From a virus, in the IMG/VR virus record IMGVR_UViG_3300048121_001678, positions 186,001 to 250,000 of that record: a DNA stretch of 64,000 nt. One strand, written 5' to 3'. The first letter of the stretch is position 1, and each line of letters starts with the position of its first letter. The translations under genes were made by a program, and so were the position numbers. Shown one piece after another: positions 17,501 to 27,105 of this stretch. The notes under the pieces were generated by a model. The model saw only the letters and a program-made list of their open reading frames with translations, did no database searches and had not been told where the DNA came from.

Positions 17501-19060
17501 ATGGCAATACCAGGTAACATAAGTAATGGTTCAAATAACTATTCACCAAAGAATTTTAGACAAATAGTCTATCATGGTACAGTACAAGATACTGACGACC
17601 CCTTTATGTTGGGTAGAATAAGGGTTTATCCTGAAGACCAAAACATTACCGATAAGTTAAATTCTGTTCCTGGTTTTGATGAATCAAAAGATAAATGGAA
17701 AAGAAATGACCCCTTTGTTTTCTTACCTTTAATACCATACTTTATTTATCAAGTACCAAAAAAAGACGAGTATGTTCATGTCATTTACACAAACCCAAAT
17801 GATAAAGATTTAAAAGGACAATTTTACATTCAAGGACCATTTTCATCACCAACAACGATTGAATTTGAAGACTCCAATTCTTCAGAAACTTTTTTAAGTT
17901 CAGGTACAAGAAATAAGAATCTTCCACCAATTAACGATACTAATAATAGTGGTAATACTATTAGTTCTTCAGGTATATATCCAAGACCTATTGATATTGC
18001 AATTTTAAGTAGAAGTAATTCTGACATCATATTAAAAGGCTCTGATGATATCCAAGGGGTGGATGGTGAAATTTTAATAAGAGCGGGTAAACATAATACC
18101 TTTAATAGTAAACAAAAACCCACACCTAAATCTGACAGAGCATTTTTACAGTTAAGTAATTACAAGACATTAGAACGATTTGCAGGAGTAGATACTCGAT
18201 ATTCTATAGTTAATGAAAATACTCAAACTAAAAAGTTAATCGAATACGAGGTATTTAATCCTGAAAATTTATTCAATGCGTTTACAGGTCAAATCATACT
18301 TTATAATCTATTACCAGATGAAATATCGGGTACAACAAGTGCGGATTCTATAAGAAACAACACTGATTTAGATTCTTTTAAACAAATCCAACATATTGAA
18401 CAATTTACAAAGTTAACAAAAAAAGAAGTAGCCGAAAAAGTTAATAAATTCATTAAAAACGTAATGAACGGTAGAATGGAAAATGGACTTTTGATTAATA
18501 ATCAATTTCCATTGTACTATCGTGCCAACATAGAAAATCGAAACGAATCTAGTGTTATATCTCTTAGTCGCTTGAAAAGTATATATATGTTAGTAAAACC
18601 AACAGAGTTTACAGTAAACACTAATGGCTTCGGCTTAGTTTATGATAAAACAGGTAAAACTAATGTTCCCGTTAAAATAAAAAAGAATGATTTTAGACCC
18701 AAAGATATTATAAATCAGGATAATACTGTTAGTGTTATGGGTGCAAACCAACTATATTTCTTATCTCACAATACTACTAACCCATCCAAAAGTAAAATTA
18801 ATTTAAATAATACATTATATGGTATAGACCAAACAAAGTTAGTTGAAGAGATACAGCCTAAGACGTCTTCAGTGGTTAGAGGTGAGGAACTTATGGTACT
18901 TATTGAATTAATTGTTAGATATCTCGCGACTCATGTTCATCCATTCCCTGGTTTACCACCGGTACCTGTTAGTTCTGACGGTACCAATGTTAGTGACTTA
19001 CTAAAAGAACTGTTAGATGCCAGTACAAAAATATTAAATAAGAATATTCGTATAAACTAA
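17501..19060 (+). CDS. Baseplate hub protein with gp5-like OB fold
   Basis: A 519-residue protein. Residues about 25-115 match the OB-fold domain of gp5/VgrG-type hub proteins: GTVQDTDDPFMLGRIRVYP, then PYFIYQVPKKDEYVHVIY and KGQFYIQGPF. No lysozyme motif is evident, so unlike T4 gp5 the cell-wall activity must come from another protein. The region DGEILIRAGKH about residue 190 resembles the beta-rich segment after the OB fold. The C-terminal part includes TFATHVHPFPGLP-like residues (ATHVHPFPGLPPVPVS), typical of baseplate spike proteins. It would sit at the tail tip. Confidence 0.7.
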   Translation: MAIPGNISNGSNNYSPKNFRQIVYHGTVQDTDDPFMLGRIRVYPEDQNITDKLNSVPGFDESKDKWKRNDPFVFLPLIPYFIYQVPKKDEYVHVIYTNPNDKDLKGQFYIQGPFSSPTTIEFEDSNSSETFLSSGTRNKNLPPINDTNNSGNTISSSGIYPRPIDIAILSRSNSDIILKGSDDIQGVDGEILIRAGKHNTFNSKQKPTPKSDRAFLQLSNYKTLERFAGVDTRYSIVNENTQTKKLIEYEVFNPENLFNAFTGQIILYNLLPDEISGTTSADSIRNNTDLDSFKQIQHIEQFTKLTKKEVAEKVNKFIKNVMNGRMENGLLINNQFPLYYRANIENRNESSVISLSRLKSIYMLVKPTEFTVNTNGFGLVYDKTGKTNVPVKIKKNDFRPKDIINQDNTVSVMGANQLYFLSHNTTNPSKSKINLNNTLYGIDQTKLVEEIQPKTSSVVRGEELMVLIELIVRYLATHVHPFPGLPPVPVSSDGTNVSDLLKELLDASTKILNKNIRIN

Positions 19061-19061
19061 G

Positions 19062-19069
19062 TATTTATA
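19062..19069 (+). promoter_or_regulatory. Late-type promoter motif (TATTTATA)
   Basis: GTATTTATAGTAAAA ends shortly before the ATG at 19083, with 13 bases between motif and start. The same 15 bases recur before the minus-strand genes starting at 45127 and 46598. Confidence 0.6.
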
Positions 19070-19082
19070 GTAAAAACGAATA

Positions 19083-20552
19083 ATGTCAATTTACAAGTCA
19101 TATTTTAAACGTAACGATACGTTAATTTTTAACTCATATACAAACACAGGTCAAAATCCTGTTGTTGAATTATTTTTTGGTCGAGTAGATAATTTAAATA
19201 CACCAAAAGGTTACTCACGTTTTATATTTGATATAGACTTAGAAGAATTACAAACTAAACTTTCTAACGGTACAATTTCTACAGGATGTACTCCGTCCAT
19301 GACACATACCTTAAGAATGACTAACACGTCTTCTTTTGATAAAGAATTATTAAATTCAACTTGGTCTAATGGTCGAAGAAGAGCAACATCATTCGACTTA
19401 ATATTATTTAGAATACCTAAAGTTTCAGGTTCCACTGGTGATTCCCAAACATGGGATGAGGGTGTAGGTCAAGATTATTACAACACAAAAGACGCACTTG
19501 AAGGCAATAAATCGTTTTCAGATAGACCAGTAAATTGGTACCAAAGAAATACTGTTAAAAATTGGTCAGTAAATGGATTATATGATAATTCAAATACACA
19601 AACAGGTTCAACTATTGGTTTAAATTATTCTGCACTAACTATTGTTGATAGACAACACTTTGAATTTGGTGATGAGGATATTGAGTTTGATATGACTAAT
19701 GAGATTAATGACGTTTTATCCGGTGCAACTACAGGAGTTACAGGGTGGGGAGTTGCATTTGTTCCTGAAGTAGAAAACATAACAGGTATGACTGAGAATT
19801 ATTCTGTTGGGTTTTTCTCTCGTCACACTCAGACCTTTTATGACCCATTCTTAGAGACAAACTATGATGACTTAATACAGGATGATAGATATACATTTTA
19901 TGAAGGTAAAAGTAATAAACTTTATCTTTACGCCTATGCAAATGGTAACCCAATTATTTTAGACAATAATCCTGAAGTGGATATTCTTGATGAAAGTGAT
20001 AATATAATTCAAACATTGACCGCTTGTAGTAGGTCTAATGGTGTTTATGAGGTAACAGTATCTGCAATAACGTCCTCAAATACCCCATGTATGTATTATG
20101 ATAATTGGAGAGAATTGGCATATAATGGTGATACTATTACACCGATAGAGAATGAATTCGTGTTACTTAAAAATGTGGATTATTTTACAATAGGTACTAG
20201 AACTGAAGAACCATCAATTTATGGTTTTGATTTTAATGGTATTCTACAAAATGAAAAAATTCTTAATACAGATATTAGAAAAGTTAATGTGACACTTAAA
20301 AAGGCGTACACCTCTAAGGAAGTTCTAAAACATGTTGACTGTTACTATAGAATATATGTCAAAGAAGGTAACACCGAAGTTCAGGTTCAAGATTGGACAC
20401 AAATTAATAGGACGGCTGACGGGTTTTACTTCGTATTCGACACAACTGATAAGATACCAAATGAATATTTTATAGATATCAAAGTGAACACTGACAGAGA
20501 AGTTAATACTTATAAAAGAGAACTACAATTCCAAATCGTAAACAAAAAATGA
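19083..20552 (+). CDS. Virion structural protein, tail or fibre
   Basis: A 489-residue protein rich in Asn, Thr and Asp with alternating beta-like segments (NPVVELFFGRVDN; RFIFDIDLEEL; KNVDYFTIGTRTEEP). No catalytic motif or signal peptide. Composition and position after the baseplate hub gene are typical of phage tail proteins. It has its own late-type promoter motif, and its stop overlaps the next ATG by 4 bases. No specific T4 homologue recognised. Confidence 0.6.
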   Translation: MSIYKSYFKRNDTLIFNSYTNTGQNPVVELFFGRVDNLNTPKGYSRFIFDIDLEELQTKLSNGTISTGCTPSMTHTLRMTNTSSFDKELLNSTWSNGRRRATSFDLILFRIPKVSGSTGDSQTWDEGVGQDYYNTKDALEGNKSFSDRPVNWYQRNTVKNWSVNGLYDNSNTQTGSTIGLNYSALTIVDRQHFEFGDEDIEFDMTNEINDVLSGATTGVTGWGVAFVPEVENITGMTENYSVGFFSRHTQTFYDPFLETNYDDLIQDDRYTFYEGKSNKLYLYAYANGNPIILDNNPEVDILDESDNIIQTLTACSRSNGVYEVTVSAITSSNTPCMYYDNWRELAYNGDTITPIENEFVLLKNVDYFTIGTRTEEPSIYGFDFNGILQNEKILNTDIRKVNVTLKKAYTSKEVLKHVDCYYRIYVKEGNTEVQVQDWTQINRTADGFYFVFDTTDKIPNEYFIDIKVNTDREVNTYKRELQFQIVNKK

Positions 20553-20800
20553 GAAAGATAAGGATAACTGAGGAACAACTTGAACAAATTGTTAAACGAG
20601 TAATAGACGAAAAGAAGAAGTCTAAAAAGAAAAAGAAAAAGAAGAAAGACACTACCCTATGTTCACGTGGTAAAAACGCGGCAAAGGCGAAATATGATGT
20701 TTATCCTTCAGCATATGCTAATGGATATGCCGTTCAAGTATGTAAAGGTAAGATGCCAGGATTGGACGGTAAAAAAAGATGTTCAGGAAAGTATTGTTAA
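20549..20800 (+). CDS. Small lysine-rich protein with capsid-targeting-like N-terminus
   Basis: An 83-residue protein. It opens MRKIRITEEQLEQIVKRVID-E, the shared helix seen in many late proteins here, ending in I-D-E, a T4 prohead-protease-type site. Directly after comes a run of 11 Lys among 13 residues (KKKSKKKKKKKKD), then a Cys-containing domain (SRGKNAAKAKYDVYPSAYAN; CKGKMPG; CSGKYC) resembling a small module of large DNA viruses whose function I do not know. The mature form would be a strongly basic DNA-binding protein inside the head. Confidence 0.7.
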   Translation: MRKIRITEEQLEQIVKRVIDEKKKSKKKKKKKKDTTLCSRGKNAAKAKYDVYPSAYANGYAVQVCKGKMPGLDGKKRCSGKYC

Positions 20801-20824
20801 CTTAAAAAATAAATACTATATTTG
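20794..20824 (+). promoter_or_regulatory. Bacteroidetes-type promoter
   Basis: TTG at 20794-20796, a 20-base spacer, then TATATTTG at 20817-20824. It points to the GTG-start gene at 20845 and overlaps the end of the preceding gene. Confidence 0.65.
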
Positions 20825-20844
20825 TACTATAAAATTTTAAAATA

Positions 20845-21021
20845 GTGTCATACTCAACAACAACATATCAATTAAAGAAAGGTGATGAAGTCTTAATGGA
20901 GGTAAATGCCAGCTCAGTAGAACGAGCTATGGATTACATTTATTACGAAATGCCTGAGACATATAGTAAAGAATATGTTGTAACACCAAAACCATTAAGT
21001 GTTACCCCATCCTTAAAGTAG
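20845..21021 (+). CDS. Small unknown protein with GTG start
   Basis: A 58-residue open frame from GTG (20845) to TAG (21019-21021), beginning (f)MSYSTTTYQLKKGDEV and including SSVERAMDYIYYEMP. It stands 21 bases behind a good host-type promoter and fills a gap that would otherwise be empty. Its end overlaps the convergent minus-strand gene by 9 bases. No family recognised. An internal ATG exists at codon 18, but would remove a third of the frame. Confidence 0.6.
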   Translation: MSYSTTTYQLKKGDEVLMEVNASSVERAMDYIYYEMPETYSKEYVVTPKPLSVTPSLK

Positions 21022-21549
21022 AGAATGGATTACCCATTCGTAACCCTTTATACCCCCATAAGATAGATAAGTCATATTTTCTTTTTCATCTTTAGGGTTC
21101 CGACTCTCTGTAATATAAGACTTATCACAAAAAGATTTAATTTTTTCTAATATTTCTCTTGACACATACTGATTCTCCAAAAGTGTCGTGGCGATTCTCA
21201 TATCCACACCTGACTTTTTAATTCTATATAAGTTCTTCTTAACTGATTCTCTGACCACTTTTGGTACCCTAAATTTATTAAAACCCTCATCAACAGTAAT
21301 TTTAAGGTCACCAGTACCTTTAATTACTCTGTGATATACCATCTTAGGGATAATGTATGTTTGTCCCTCTTGCAAGACCTGAGGTAACTCCTCGTCCATC
21401 TGCAACATCCAACCGTCAGATGATTCCACAAATACCTTACGGTCACTTGTGTCTCTATGCCATATTAATTCTTCAGAATCCACATTTTCTGTAAATACTC
21501 TTCTAAATTTATGATTACTAATATTTTTCTGTTTGTATATCATTACCAA
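21013..21549 (-). CDS. Cupin-like protein
   Basis: A 178-residue protein. Residues 25-85 have the spacing of a small cupin barrel: ELIWHRDTSDRKVFVE, GWMLQMDEELPQVLQEG, and YIIPKMVYHRVIKGTGDL. The His residues could bind metal. Similar cupins recur in T4-like phages of this kind, with unknown role. The remainder is basic and helical. The start is ATG at 21549 or 21543; the latter overlaps the stop of the upstream gene, so the two are coupled. Confidence 0.6.
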   Translation of the reverse strand: MVMIYKQKNISNHKFRRVFTENVDSEELIWHRDTSDRKVFVESSDGWMLQMDEELPQVLQEGQTYIIPKMVYHRVIKGTGDLKITVDEGFNKFRVPKVVRESVKKNLYRIKKSGVDMRIATTLLENQYVSREILEKIKSFCDKSYITESRNPKDEKENMTYLSYGGIKGYEWVIHSLL

Positions 21550-23183
21550 AATCTTCCAGGTACATTTTTACCAAAATCTTTATGTGCTCTACACGCCCAA
21601 TAACCAGCTTTAGTTTTGTCTTTTTTCTTTGCACATTGGTGTCTGGCGGCAAATGACTTACGAGCACCTGGGTCATTCCATTTAGCGGTCATAACAGGAG
21701 AACCATAACTAACCTTTTTAACTTTACCCGTCTTAGGGTTTTTAACGTATACATACCACTTCTTAGAACCACCACTCTTAGGTTTACCTAATTCTACTTT
21801 CTTACCCTTATATTCTGCCTCATTAATCATTGGGAAATCCAAAGGTAGTCTCTCACCTTCGTATATAAAGAACTTACCCAAATCGCTATCCAACAACTCG
21901 TTATCTAATTCATTCTTATAAAGTCCTTTTTCTCTCAACTTTCTTGCTTCATTAATAACATCAAAGTATTTTGGTGAACCGGTCCTGAAAATATTATCAC
22001 TCAAAGGTATGTTATTATCAATATGGTATTTAACATCTTCAGACATTGTTTCAACAGCATTAGTATATGAACGTAATAAAGTCTCAATTAACTTTACCTC
22101 ATCATCTGTCTTTTCAGATGGAATAACAACATCATCAAAATTTTGAAGTTCTTTTGGTGCCAATGGTGGGTCTAATAAGAACCTTTTATTCACCCAATCC
22201 CTTAACTCATTTTCAACAAAAAATTCAGGTACTGGTTCATCATCAGGTCTATCAGATGCTATGTCAGAAATATGGTAAGCAAATTTTAACTTGTTACTCT
22301 CATCCATTAACTTCATTAACCCATCACTAATAAAGAAAATTTTACTAAGTGGGTCAACACCTCCCAAATCACCTTCAGCGATATTAAAAATACTCATTAT
22401 GGTCTTTGACCACCATGATTTATATGTTGGAGTTTCTTTTAATGTTGGTTTTAAAATTTTATTAAATGCTCTCATTCCCGAACCAACCATACCTGCAATT
22501 ACTATTTGAGGTATAAACCACGGTAATAAACGTATAAACGCTTTAAACCCACCTTCACCAATATGTTTGGCTAATCTTTTATTTCTGGCGGCAGACACAA
22601 TACTCTTTAATTGTCCAAAAGTAATTGGACCTTGAGCACTACAGAATTTTTTGGAATCACAAATACTTTTAATTACTTTACTAGAAGGGTTAACCTCTTT
22701 AGTGTCATCTTCAGTGATTTTAGGTGTATTATCATTACCACACTTGTGACACATATATAAATCATCACCACCATCTTCTATCTTCCAATTCCAACCACAA
22801 TTATCACATAAAACACTATCATTCACTATCGATTCTAATATCATATATGTTAATTTATCAATAGATTCTTTTTTATAGTTTTTAACTTTGATTCTAGTTG
22901 GTTTTTGTCCTTTACCCGATTGAGTATCTTTTTTTTCTTTTTCTCTTTTTCTACGACATGCAGAATCTTTTTCTTTTTGTGACATCTTTCCTGCCACACC
23001 GGCACCTCTACATACTGGGTATCCACCCTTATCCGAGTCTTTTCTTCCACAAGGAGGGTGACCTCCACCTTTCTTTTTCTTACAAATATTAACCCACGGA
23101 CCTTTAGGTTGTGATGAACCTTTCTTTTTCTTTTTCTTTCCGAACCAAACCGCTAAATCTTCACTTAGAATATATTTACTCAT
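21543..23183 (-). CDS. Multidomain virion protein, possible internal head protein
   Basis: A 546-residue protein. It starts MSKYILSEDLAVWFGKKKKKK, with L-S-E fitting a prohead protease site and a Lys run after it. Residues 28-95 hold a Cys/Lys-rich module (GPWVNICKKKKGGGHPPCGR). Residues about 120-145 form a zinc ribbon (CDNCGWNW ... CHKCG). Residues about 205-240 are hydrophobic (LLPWFIPQIVIAGMVGSG) and may cross a membrane. The C-terminal 90 residues are basic (GARKSFAARHQCAKKKDKTK) and resemble a domain common in large viruses. A packaged DNA-binding or injected protein fits this, but that is inference. Confidence 0.65.
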   Translation of the reverse strand: MSKYILSEDLAVWFGKKKKKKGSSQPKGPWVNICKKKKGGGHPPCGRKDSDKGGYPVCRGAGVAGKMSQKEKDSACRRKREKEKKDTQSGKGQKPTRIKVKNYKKESIDKLTYMILESIVNDSVLCDNCGWNWKIEDGGDDLYMCHKCGNDNTPKITEDDTKEVNPSSKVIKSICDSKKFCSAQGPITFGQLKSIVSAARNKRLAKHIGEGGFKAFIRLLPWFIPQIVIAGMVGSGMRAFNKILKPTLKETPTYKSWWSKTIMSIFNIAEGDLGGVDPLSKIFFISDGLMKLMDESNKLKFAYHISDIASDRPDDEPVPEFFVENELRDWVNKRFLLDPPLAPKELQNFDDVVIPSEKTDDEVKLIETLLRSYTNAVETMSEDVKYHIDNNIPLSDNIFRTGSPKYFDVINEARKLREKGLYKNELDNELLDSDLGKFFIYEGERLPLDFPMINEAEYKGKKVELGKPKSGGSKKWYVYVKNPKTGKVKKVSYGSPVMTAKWNDPGARKSFAARHQCAKKKDKTKAGYWACRAHKDFGKNVPGRFW

Positions 23184-23260
23184 AACTTGACTATTGTATA
23201 TTTTCTATTATACATTATATAAATATTACGAAATAGATAAACAAAACAATATTTCTCAAA

Positions 23261-23617
23261 ATGGCAAAAAGTAAAAAAACAACATCACCTACTAATACTG
23301 TAGTAGAAAAACAAACAACAAGTGAACAATTAACTCAAGACACCGACGAAAACGTACAAGAGGGACCTAAACCAATTGGTCAATTGTTTAACACAATTAA
23401 CTACAACAATATGGACGACCTTAACTCGTTTATTGAAAATCTAACACCTGACCAAGGTTTATACATCTTAGTTCAGGCAGCAAGAGCATCACACACTCGA
23501 GGAGCGTTTAATATTGAAGAATCTGAAACGGTCTCTAAGGCTATCAGAACACTGACTTCACCAGCCAGTGAACATCAGGAACCAACAGGTGAACCTGAAG
23601 TCAAAACTGAAGGATGA
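23261..23617 (+). CDS. Unknown small protein on the opposite strand of the head block
   Basis: A 118-residue protein with a low-complexity N-terminus (SKKTTSPTNTVVEKQTTSEQ) and a conserved-looking core (LYILVQAARASHTRGAFNIE; SETVSKAIRTL). The core resembles short phage proteins of unknown role from similar viruses. It is followed by a strong hairpin terminator at 23633-23659. No clear promoter was seen in the 77 bases before it. Confidence 0.65.
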   Translation: MAKSKKTTSPTNTVVEKQTTSEQLTQDTDENVQEGPKPIGQLFNTINYNNMDDLNSFIENLTPDQGLYILVQAARASHTRGAFNIEESETVSKAIRTLTSPASEHQEPTGEPEVKTEG

Positions 23618-23632
23618 TATTAGTTTAGTTGG

Positions 23633-23659
23633 AAAAAAGGGGGTTTAACTCCCTTTTTT
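23633..23659 (+). terminator. Rho-independent terminator
   Basis: Stem AAAAAAGGGGG / CTCCCTTTTTT with a 5-base loop and trailing T, 16 bases after the stop at 23617. Confidence 0.8.
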
Positions 23660-23697
23660 TATGCAATAAATTTAAAAATATAGTAATTAATTTATTA

Positions 23698-23883
23698 ATG
23701 GATAGAAATCATATGATTAGTAAAGTTGTCAGTAACGAAATGCTAATTAGAAAGGCAATAACTAAAGGTCATAGACCAAGTGATGGGGATGAGTTTCAAC
23801 CACTTAGAGTTGAAAATGAGATTTTAAGGTGTATGTACTACGGAGAAGACTCTCCACACTGTAGAAGAAAGTATACTAAATAA
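23698..23883 (+). CDS. Unknown small basic protein
   Basis: A 61-residue protein starting MDRNHMISKVVSNEMLIRKA and ending with two Cys in RCMYYGEDSPHCRRKYTK. An ATG at 23629 in the same frame precedes the terminator hairpin and would place that hairpin inside the gene, so the ATG at 23698 is preferred. Followed by a bidirectional terminator. No family recognised. Confidence 0.6.
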   Translation: MDRNHMISKVVSNEMLIRKAITKGHRPSDGDEFQPLRVENEILRCMYYGEDSPHCRRKYTK

Positions 23884-23885
23884 AA

Positions 23886-23910
23886 AAAGGGGACCTTTTG
23901 GGTCCCCTTT
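23886..23910. terminator. Bidirectional terminator between small gene and major capsid gene
   Basis: Perfect 10-base stem AAAGGGGACC / GGTCCCCTTT with loop TTTTG. It lies between convergent genes ending at 23883 (+) and 23931 (-), so it can stop both transcripts. Confidence 0.9.
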
Positions 23911-23930
23911 ATTATTGGTATTAAGATATA

Positions 23931-25661
23931 TTATCTTAAAGAGTTCATATCGAACGTTCTAACACCATCAACTGTAATAACACCATAGAAACGGTTATTA
24001 ACCATTTTCTTAGCGTATCTAGTCATGATACCCTTGATTGGTGTAAAGTTGAATGGGTTATACATAGTTGGTGTCAACTGTAATGGTACATATGGTGCGT
24101 AAACGTACCCTGTATCCAATAAAGAAGAACCTTTATGTCCCATCAATACAGTGTTAGGTGGGAAGTAAGGGTCACGGTAAACTTGATATCTACCTGATAA
24201 CGTACCTACTCTCTCAATACCCATGTTGTATTGGTCTTGGTCTGGTGCCGCATTTGATACGTGGAAGTATTCCAAGTCATCAAAGATTGCTGAAATTTCA
24301 GAAGAAACTACAATCCAGTTAGCACCACCTCTAAGAGTTGATTTGTGAATTTGAGCCGAGATTTGGTTAATTGCAGTAATCAACGTTTGGTTCCAGTCTT
24401 TTTGGTTATAGTTAACTGAACCATTAGATACTCTCTTCCATCCGTTGTAATCCCAACGTAATGACCAAGCTGCACCTTTTCTCAAGTCTCTTAAGATTTC
24501 ACGGTCAATCTCCGCTGCCACTTGCTCAGATAATAAAGCTGTTAATTCAGCTTCAGCATCGATGTTGTGGAACGCAGAAACGTCTTGTGCTAGTTCTGGA
24601 GACCATTGTGCTCTTAATTTTCTTTCTGTTACAGAAACAGTAACTGCTTCAAGGTCGAAAGAAACTTCACCAATTGCATCTTCAAATTCTAACGTTTTGT
24701 AGATTCTGTATGATGCGTCGAATTCAGGTGACGCTGCGTAAGTTGTACCTGAATAACCATCTAAAGAAGATGTACCAATACCAGCTACTACTGATGTATC
24801 TACAGATAAGTAGATAATACCTTCAGCATCACAGATATTGTCATATTTTCCACCAGGGAAGTTAGTTGATGCTTCAGCACCGTACTGAACAATACCTTTA
24901 CCATACTTCTGTGTTACCACATTGAAGTTGAAGTAATTAGCACCTGAATAAACTTCTAATGAAGCCAAGAATTCTTCAGTGTCCATTGCATTACCATCAG
25001 GACCGATTAGTTTACCTGCTCCGTCTCCTGAGAAACCTGACAACGCAACAATTACTGCTCTTGTTTCACCTGTGTAATCAGTTGATGTAGCCTCTACTAA
25101 AGTACTACCATCCCACTTATAGTTTACTAATGCTTTAGTAATTCCACTATACTGTCCTTTTGAATAATCAAATAGTCCAGCTGGGTCAGAATTTGGTGTT
25201 TCTCCTTCATAGAATTGGTCGTACAAGTTCTTTTGACCTGCAGTGTAACCTGTGTCTGTTGAAGAAGGACCTCCTGGTGCTCCGTAAGGTTTATAGTGTT
25301 CGCCATTGATTTGGTTAGCGTTCGCTTCTTGAATTTTAGGTACGAAGTAGAACAATTTACCGATTGGTAAGTTCATTGCTTGTACTGATACAATATCGTT
25401 AGCTAGTAATTTCGAGAATACTCTTCTAACGATAGGAAAGACTACAGTTTCAAATGAACCTGAGTCAGAAGCGTTTGCTGCTTCGTTAATTAAGTGAGAC
25501 GCTTGGTTTTCGTATAATTGTGCTACGTTTTCTCTCAAGTGACCTTTCAAGCCATCTAAGAAACCTAACTTGTCCCATTTGTTGATTGTGTCTTCTTTGA
25601 TAACTTTTAGGTGTTTTAACCCAATGTTACCTACAAGACCTGATTCTAATAATGCTCCCAT
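23931..25661 (-). CDS. 23: Major capsid protein, T4 gp23-like
   Basis: A 576-residue protein. Residues 28-110 match gp23 closely by eye: WDKLGFLDGLKGHLRENVAQ, ASHLINEAANASDSGSFETV, VFPIVRRVFSKLLANDIVSV and PIGKLFYFVPKIQ. Residues 58-61, I-N-E-A, fit the prohead protease rule, so maturation would remove the first 60 residues, close to the 65 removed in T4. It is the last gene of the head operon in transcription order and is followed by a strong terminator. No late promoter motif lies in the 30 bases upstream, so it may rely on transcripts from the scaffold gene. Confidence 0.95.
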   Translation of the reverse strand: MGALLESGLVGNIGLKHLKVIKEDTINKWDKLGFLDGLKGHLRENVAQLYENQASHLINEAANASDSGSFETVVFPIVRRVFSKLLANDIVSVQAMNLPIGKLFYFVPKIQEANANQINGEHYKPYGAPGGPSSTDTGYTAGQKNLYDQFYEGETPNSDPAGLFDYSKGQYSGITKALVNYKWDGSTLVEATSTDYTGETRAVIVALSGFSGDGAGKLIGPDGNAMDTEEFLASLEVYSGANYFNFNVVTQKYGKGIVQYGAEASTNFPGGKYDNICDAEGIIYLSVDTSVVAGIGTSSLDGYSGTTYAASPEFDASYRIYKTLEFEDAIGEVSFDLEAVTVSVTERKLRAQWSPELAQDVSAFHNIDAEAELTALLSEQVAAEIDREILRDLRKGAAWSLRWDYNGWKRVSNGSVNYNQKDWNQTLITAINQISAQIHKSTLRGGANWIVVSSEISAIFDDLEYFHVSNAAPDQDQYNMGIERVGTLSGRYQVYRDPYFPPNTVLMGHKGSSLLDTGYVYAPYVPLQLTPTMYNPFNFTPIKGIMTRYAKKMVNNRFYGVITVDGVRTFDMNSLR

Positions 25662-25690
25662 TTTAGTAATTTTTAATTTTAAGTTTTATT

Positions 25691-27067
25691 TTATTTAATT
25701 ATTTTTGACATCAAATCCTTCATTCTCATGAACTGTGGATTCTCATATGTCTTAGACTCTATAAGATTTGAAGATGAACCTTTAACAGGTGTCTTAGATA
25801 CTTTTTCAGACATAGATTCTGAAATTGTATTTGCTGACTTGCCATCGAATTCTTCTTTCAAAGTTTTATATAGTCCTTTTGATTCTTTCAATGTTTCTAC
25901 CGAATCGAATCTTCTGAGGATATTGATTTTTTCTTGCTTAGTGGTAGTGTTTTCTGTAAACAAACGTGTAGCGTAAGCCAAGTTAGAATTGAATACTGCA
26001 ACCTCATTCAACTTCTCTTTAAAGATGTTAAGTGCCTTACGGTACTCTTCATTCTTTTCTCTAAGTTGTTGAATCTCTTTCTTTGTAGACTCGTTATAAC
26101 GAGCTCTATTAGGGATTGAGTGTGGTTTTGGTAAACCTTTAGATTTGTCAGAAGATGCTTTCTGTCCAGCAGCGTGACTTCTCACCATACCTTCAGTAGC
26201 TTCACCTTCTTCCATGTCATCTTCTTCTCTAACTTCAAAATCAGCATCGTCTCTTCTTGCTTTCATAGAATCTAAATCCTTGTCAGCCATTTTACCATGC
26301 TTCATTGCCAATCTTTCGTCTTCACGGTCATCATAACCCTGACCTTCAGCCATTTCCTCTTCTTTATACCCTTCTTCCATATCGTCTTCTTCAGATACTT
26401 CGAGTTCGTAAACAACTTCGTCCATTTCTTCTTCCATGTCACTTTCGTACATTTCTTCTTCCATATCACCTTCAGTCATTTCTTCCTCTTTCTCTTCTGA
26501 TTCCATTTGGATTTTATATTCAACGTCAGCCTCATCATCTTTAAGTGTAACTTCATCACCATCCTGAGAAACGATAATTCCATCTTCTTCACCCATAGCT
26601 TTGAAAACCCTTAAGATTTCGTCGTCTGATGCTCCTGTTAAATCAAGAGGTAAAAGAATTTCCTCTTCACCATCCACTTCCATTTCATCACCAGGTAAGT
26701 CCATATCTAACATATCTTCTACGTCATCCATGTCCATCTCCTCGTCATCCATTTCCATGTCTAATTCAGAATCTTCATCAGAATCCATGTCCATTTCTAT
26801 GTCCATTTCATCTTCTACTTCGTCTTCAATGTCGAGTTCCATTTCTTGTTCAGCCATTTCTGACTCTTTTTCCATTTCTGAACCTTCTTCCATTTCGACT
26901 GCTTCAACCTTCTCTTCCTCAGAGAGTGATTCTTTTACTAATTCACTGATTTCTTCCTTCATAGTAGAAGCAAGTATTCCTTTTGCGTTTTCTGTTACGG
27001 CTTCCTCCAAATTTTTCATTTGTAGTAGTGCCTCTTCAACTAATGATTTTTTAGTTTCGTTTGCCAT
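25691..27067 (-). CDS. 22: Prohead core scaffold, T4 gp22-like, with acidic insert
   Basis: A 458-residue protein placed between protease and major capsid genes, as T4 gene 22. The ends are helical and typical (VEEALLQMKNLEEAVTENAK at the N-terminus; STKKEIQQLREKNEEYRKAL and the end DLMSKIIK). Residues about 60-270 are a long Glu/Asp/Met-rich low-complexity region (many EEM, DMD and EVDG repeats), much larger than in T4. ATG at 27067 (MANETKK) is chosen; a longer frame to 27127 adds an unlikely basic leader. Several (L/I)xE sites are present, consistent with destruction by the protease. Confidence 0.85.
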   Translation of the reverse strand: MANETKKSLVEEALLQMKNLEEAVTENAKGILASTMKEEISELVKESLSEEEKVEAVEMEEGSEMEKESEMAEQEMELDIEDEVEDEMDIEMDMDSDEDSELDMEMDDEEMDMDDVEDMLDMDLPGDEMEVDGEEEILLPLDLTGASDDEILRVFKAMGEEDGIIVSQDGDEVTLKDDEADVEYKIQMESEEKEEEMTEGDMEEEMYESDMEEEMDEVVYELEVSEEDDMEEGYKEEEMAEGQGYDDREDERLAMKHGKMADKDLDSMKARRDDADFEVREEDDMEEGEATEGMVRSHAAGQKASSDKSKGLPKPHSIPNRARYNESTKKEIQQLREKNEEYRKALNIFKEKLNEVAVFNSNLAYATRLFTENTTTKQEKINILRRFDSVETLKESKGLYKTLKEEFDGKSANTISESMSEKVSKTPVKGSSSNLIESKTYENPQFMRMKDLMSKIIK

Positions 27068-27105
27068 TTTTTGTTTTTTGCGCAATTGTTTATTGATTAT
27101 TATCA

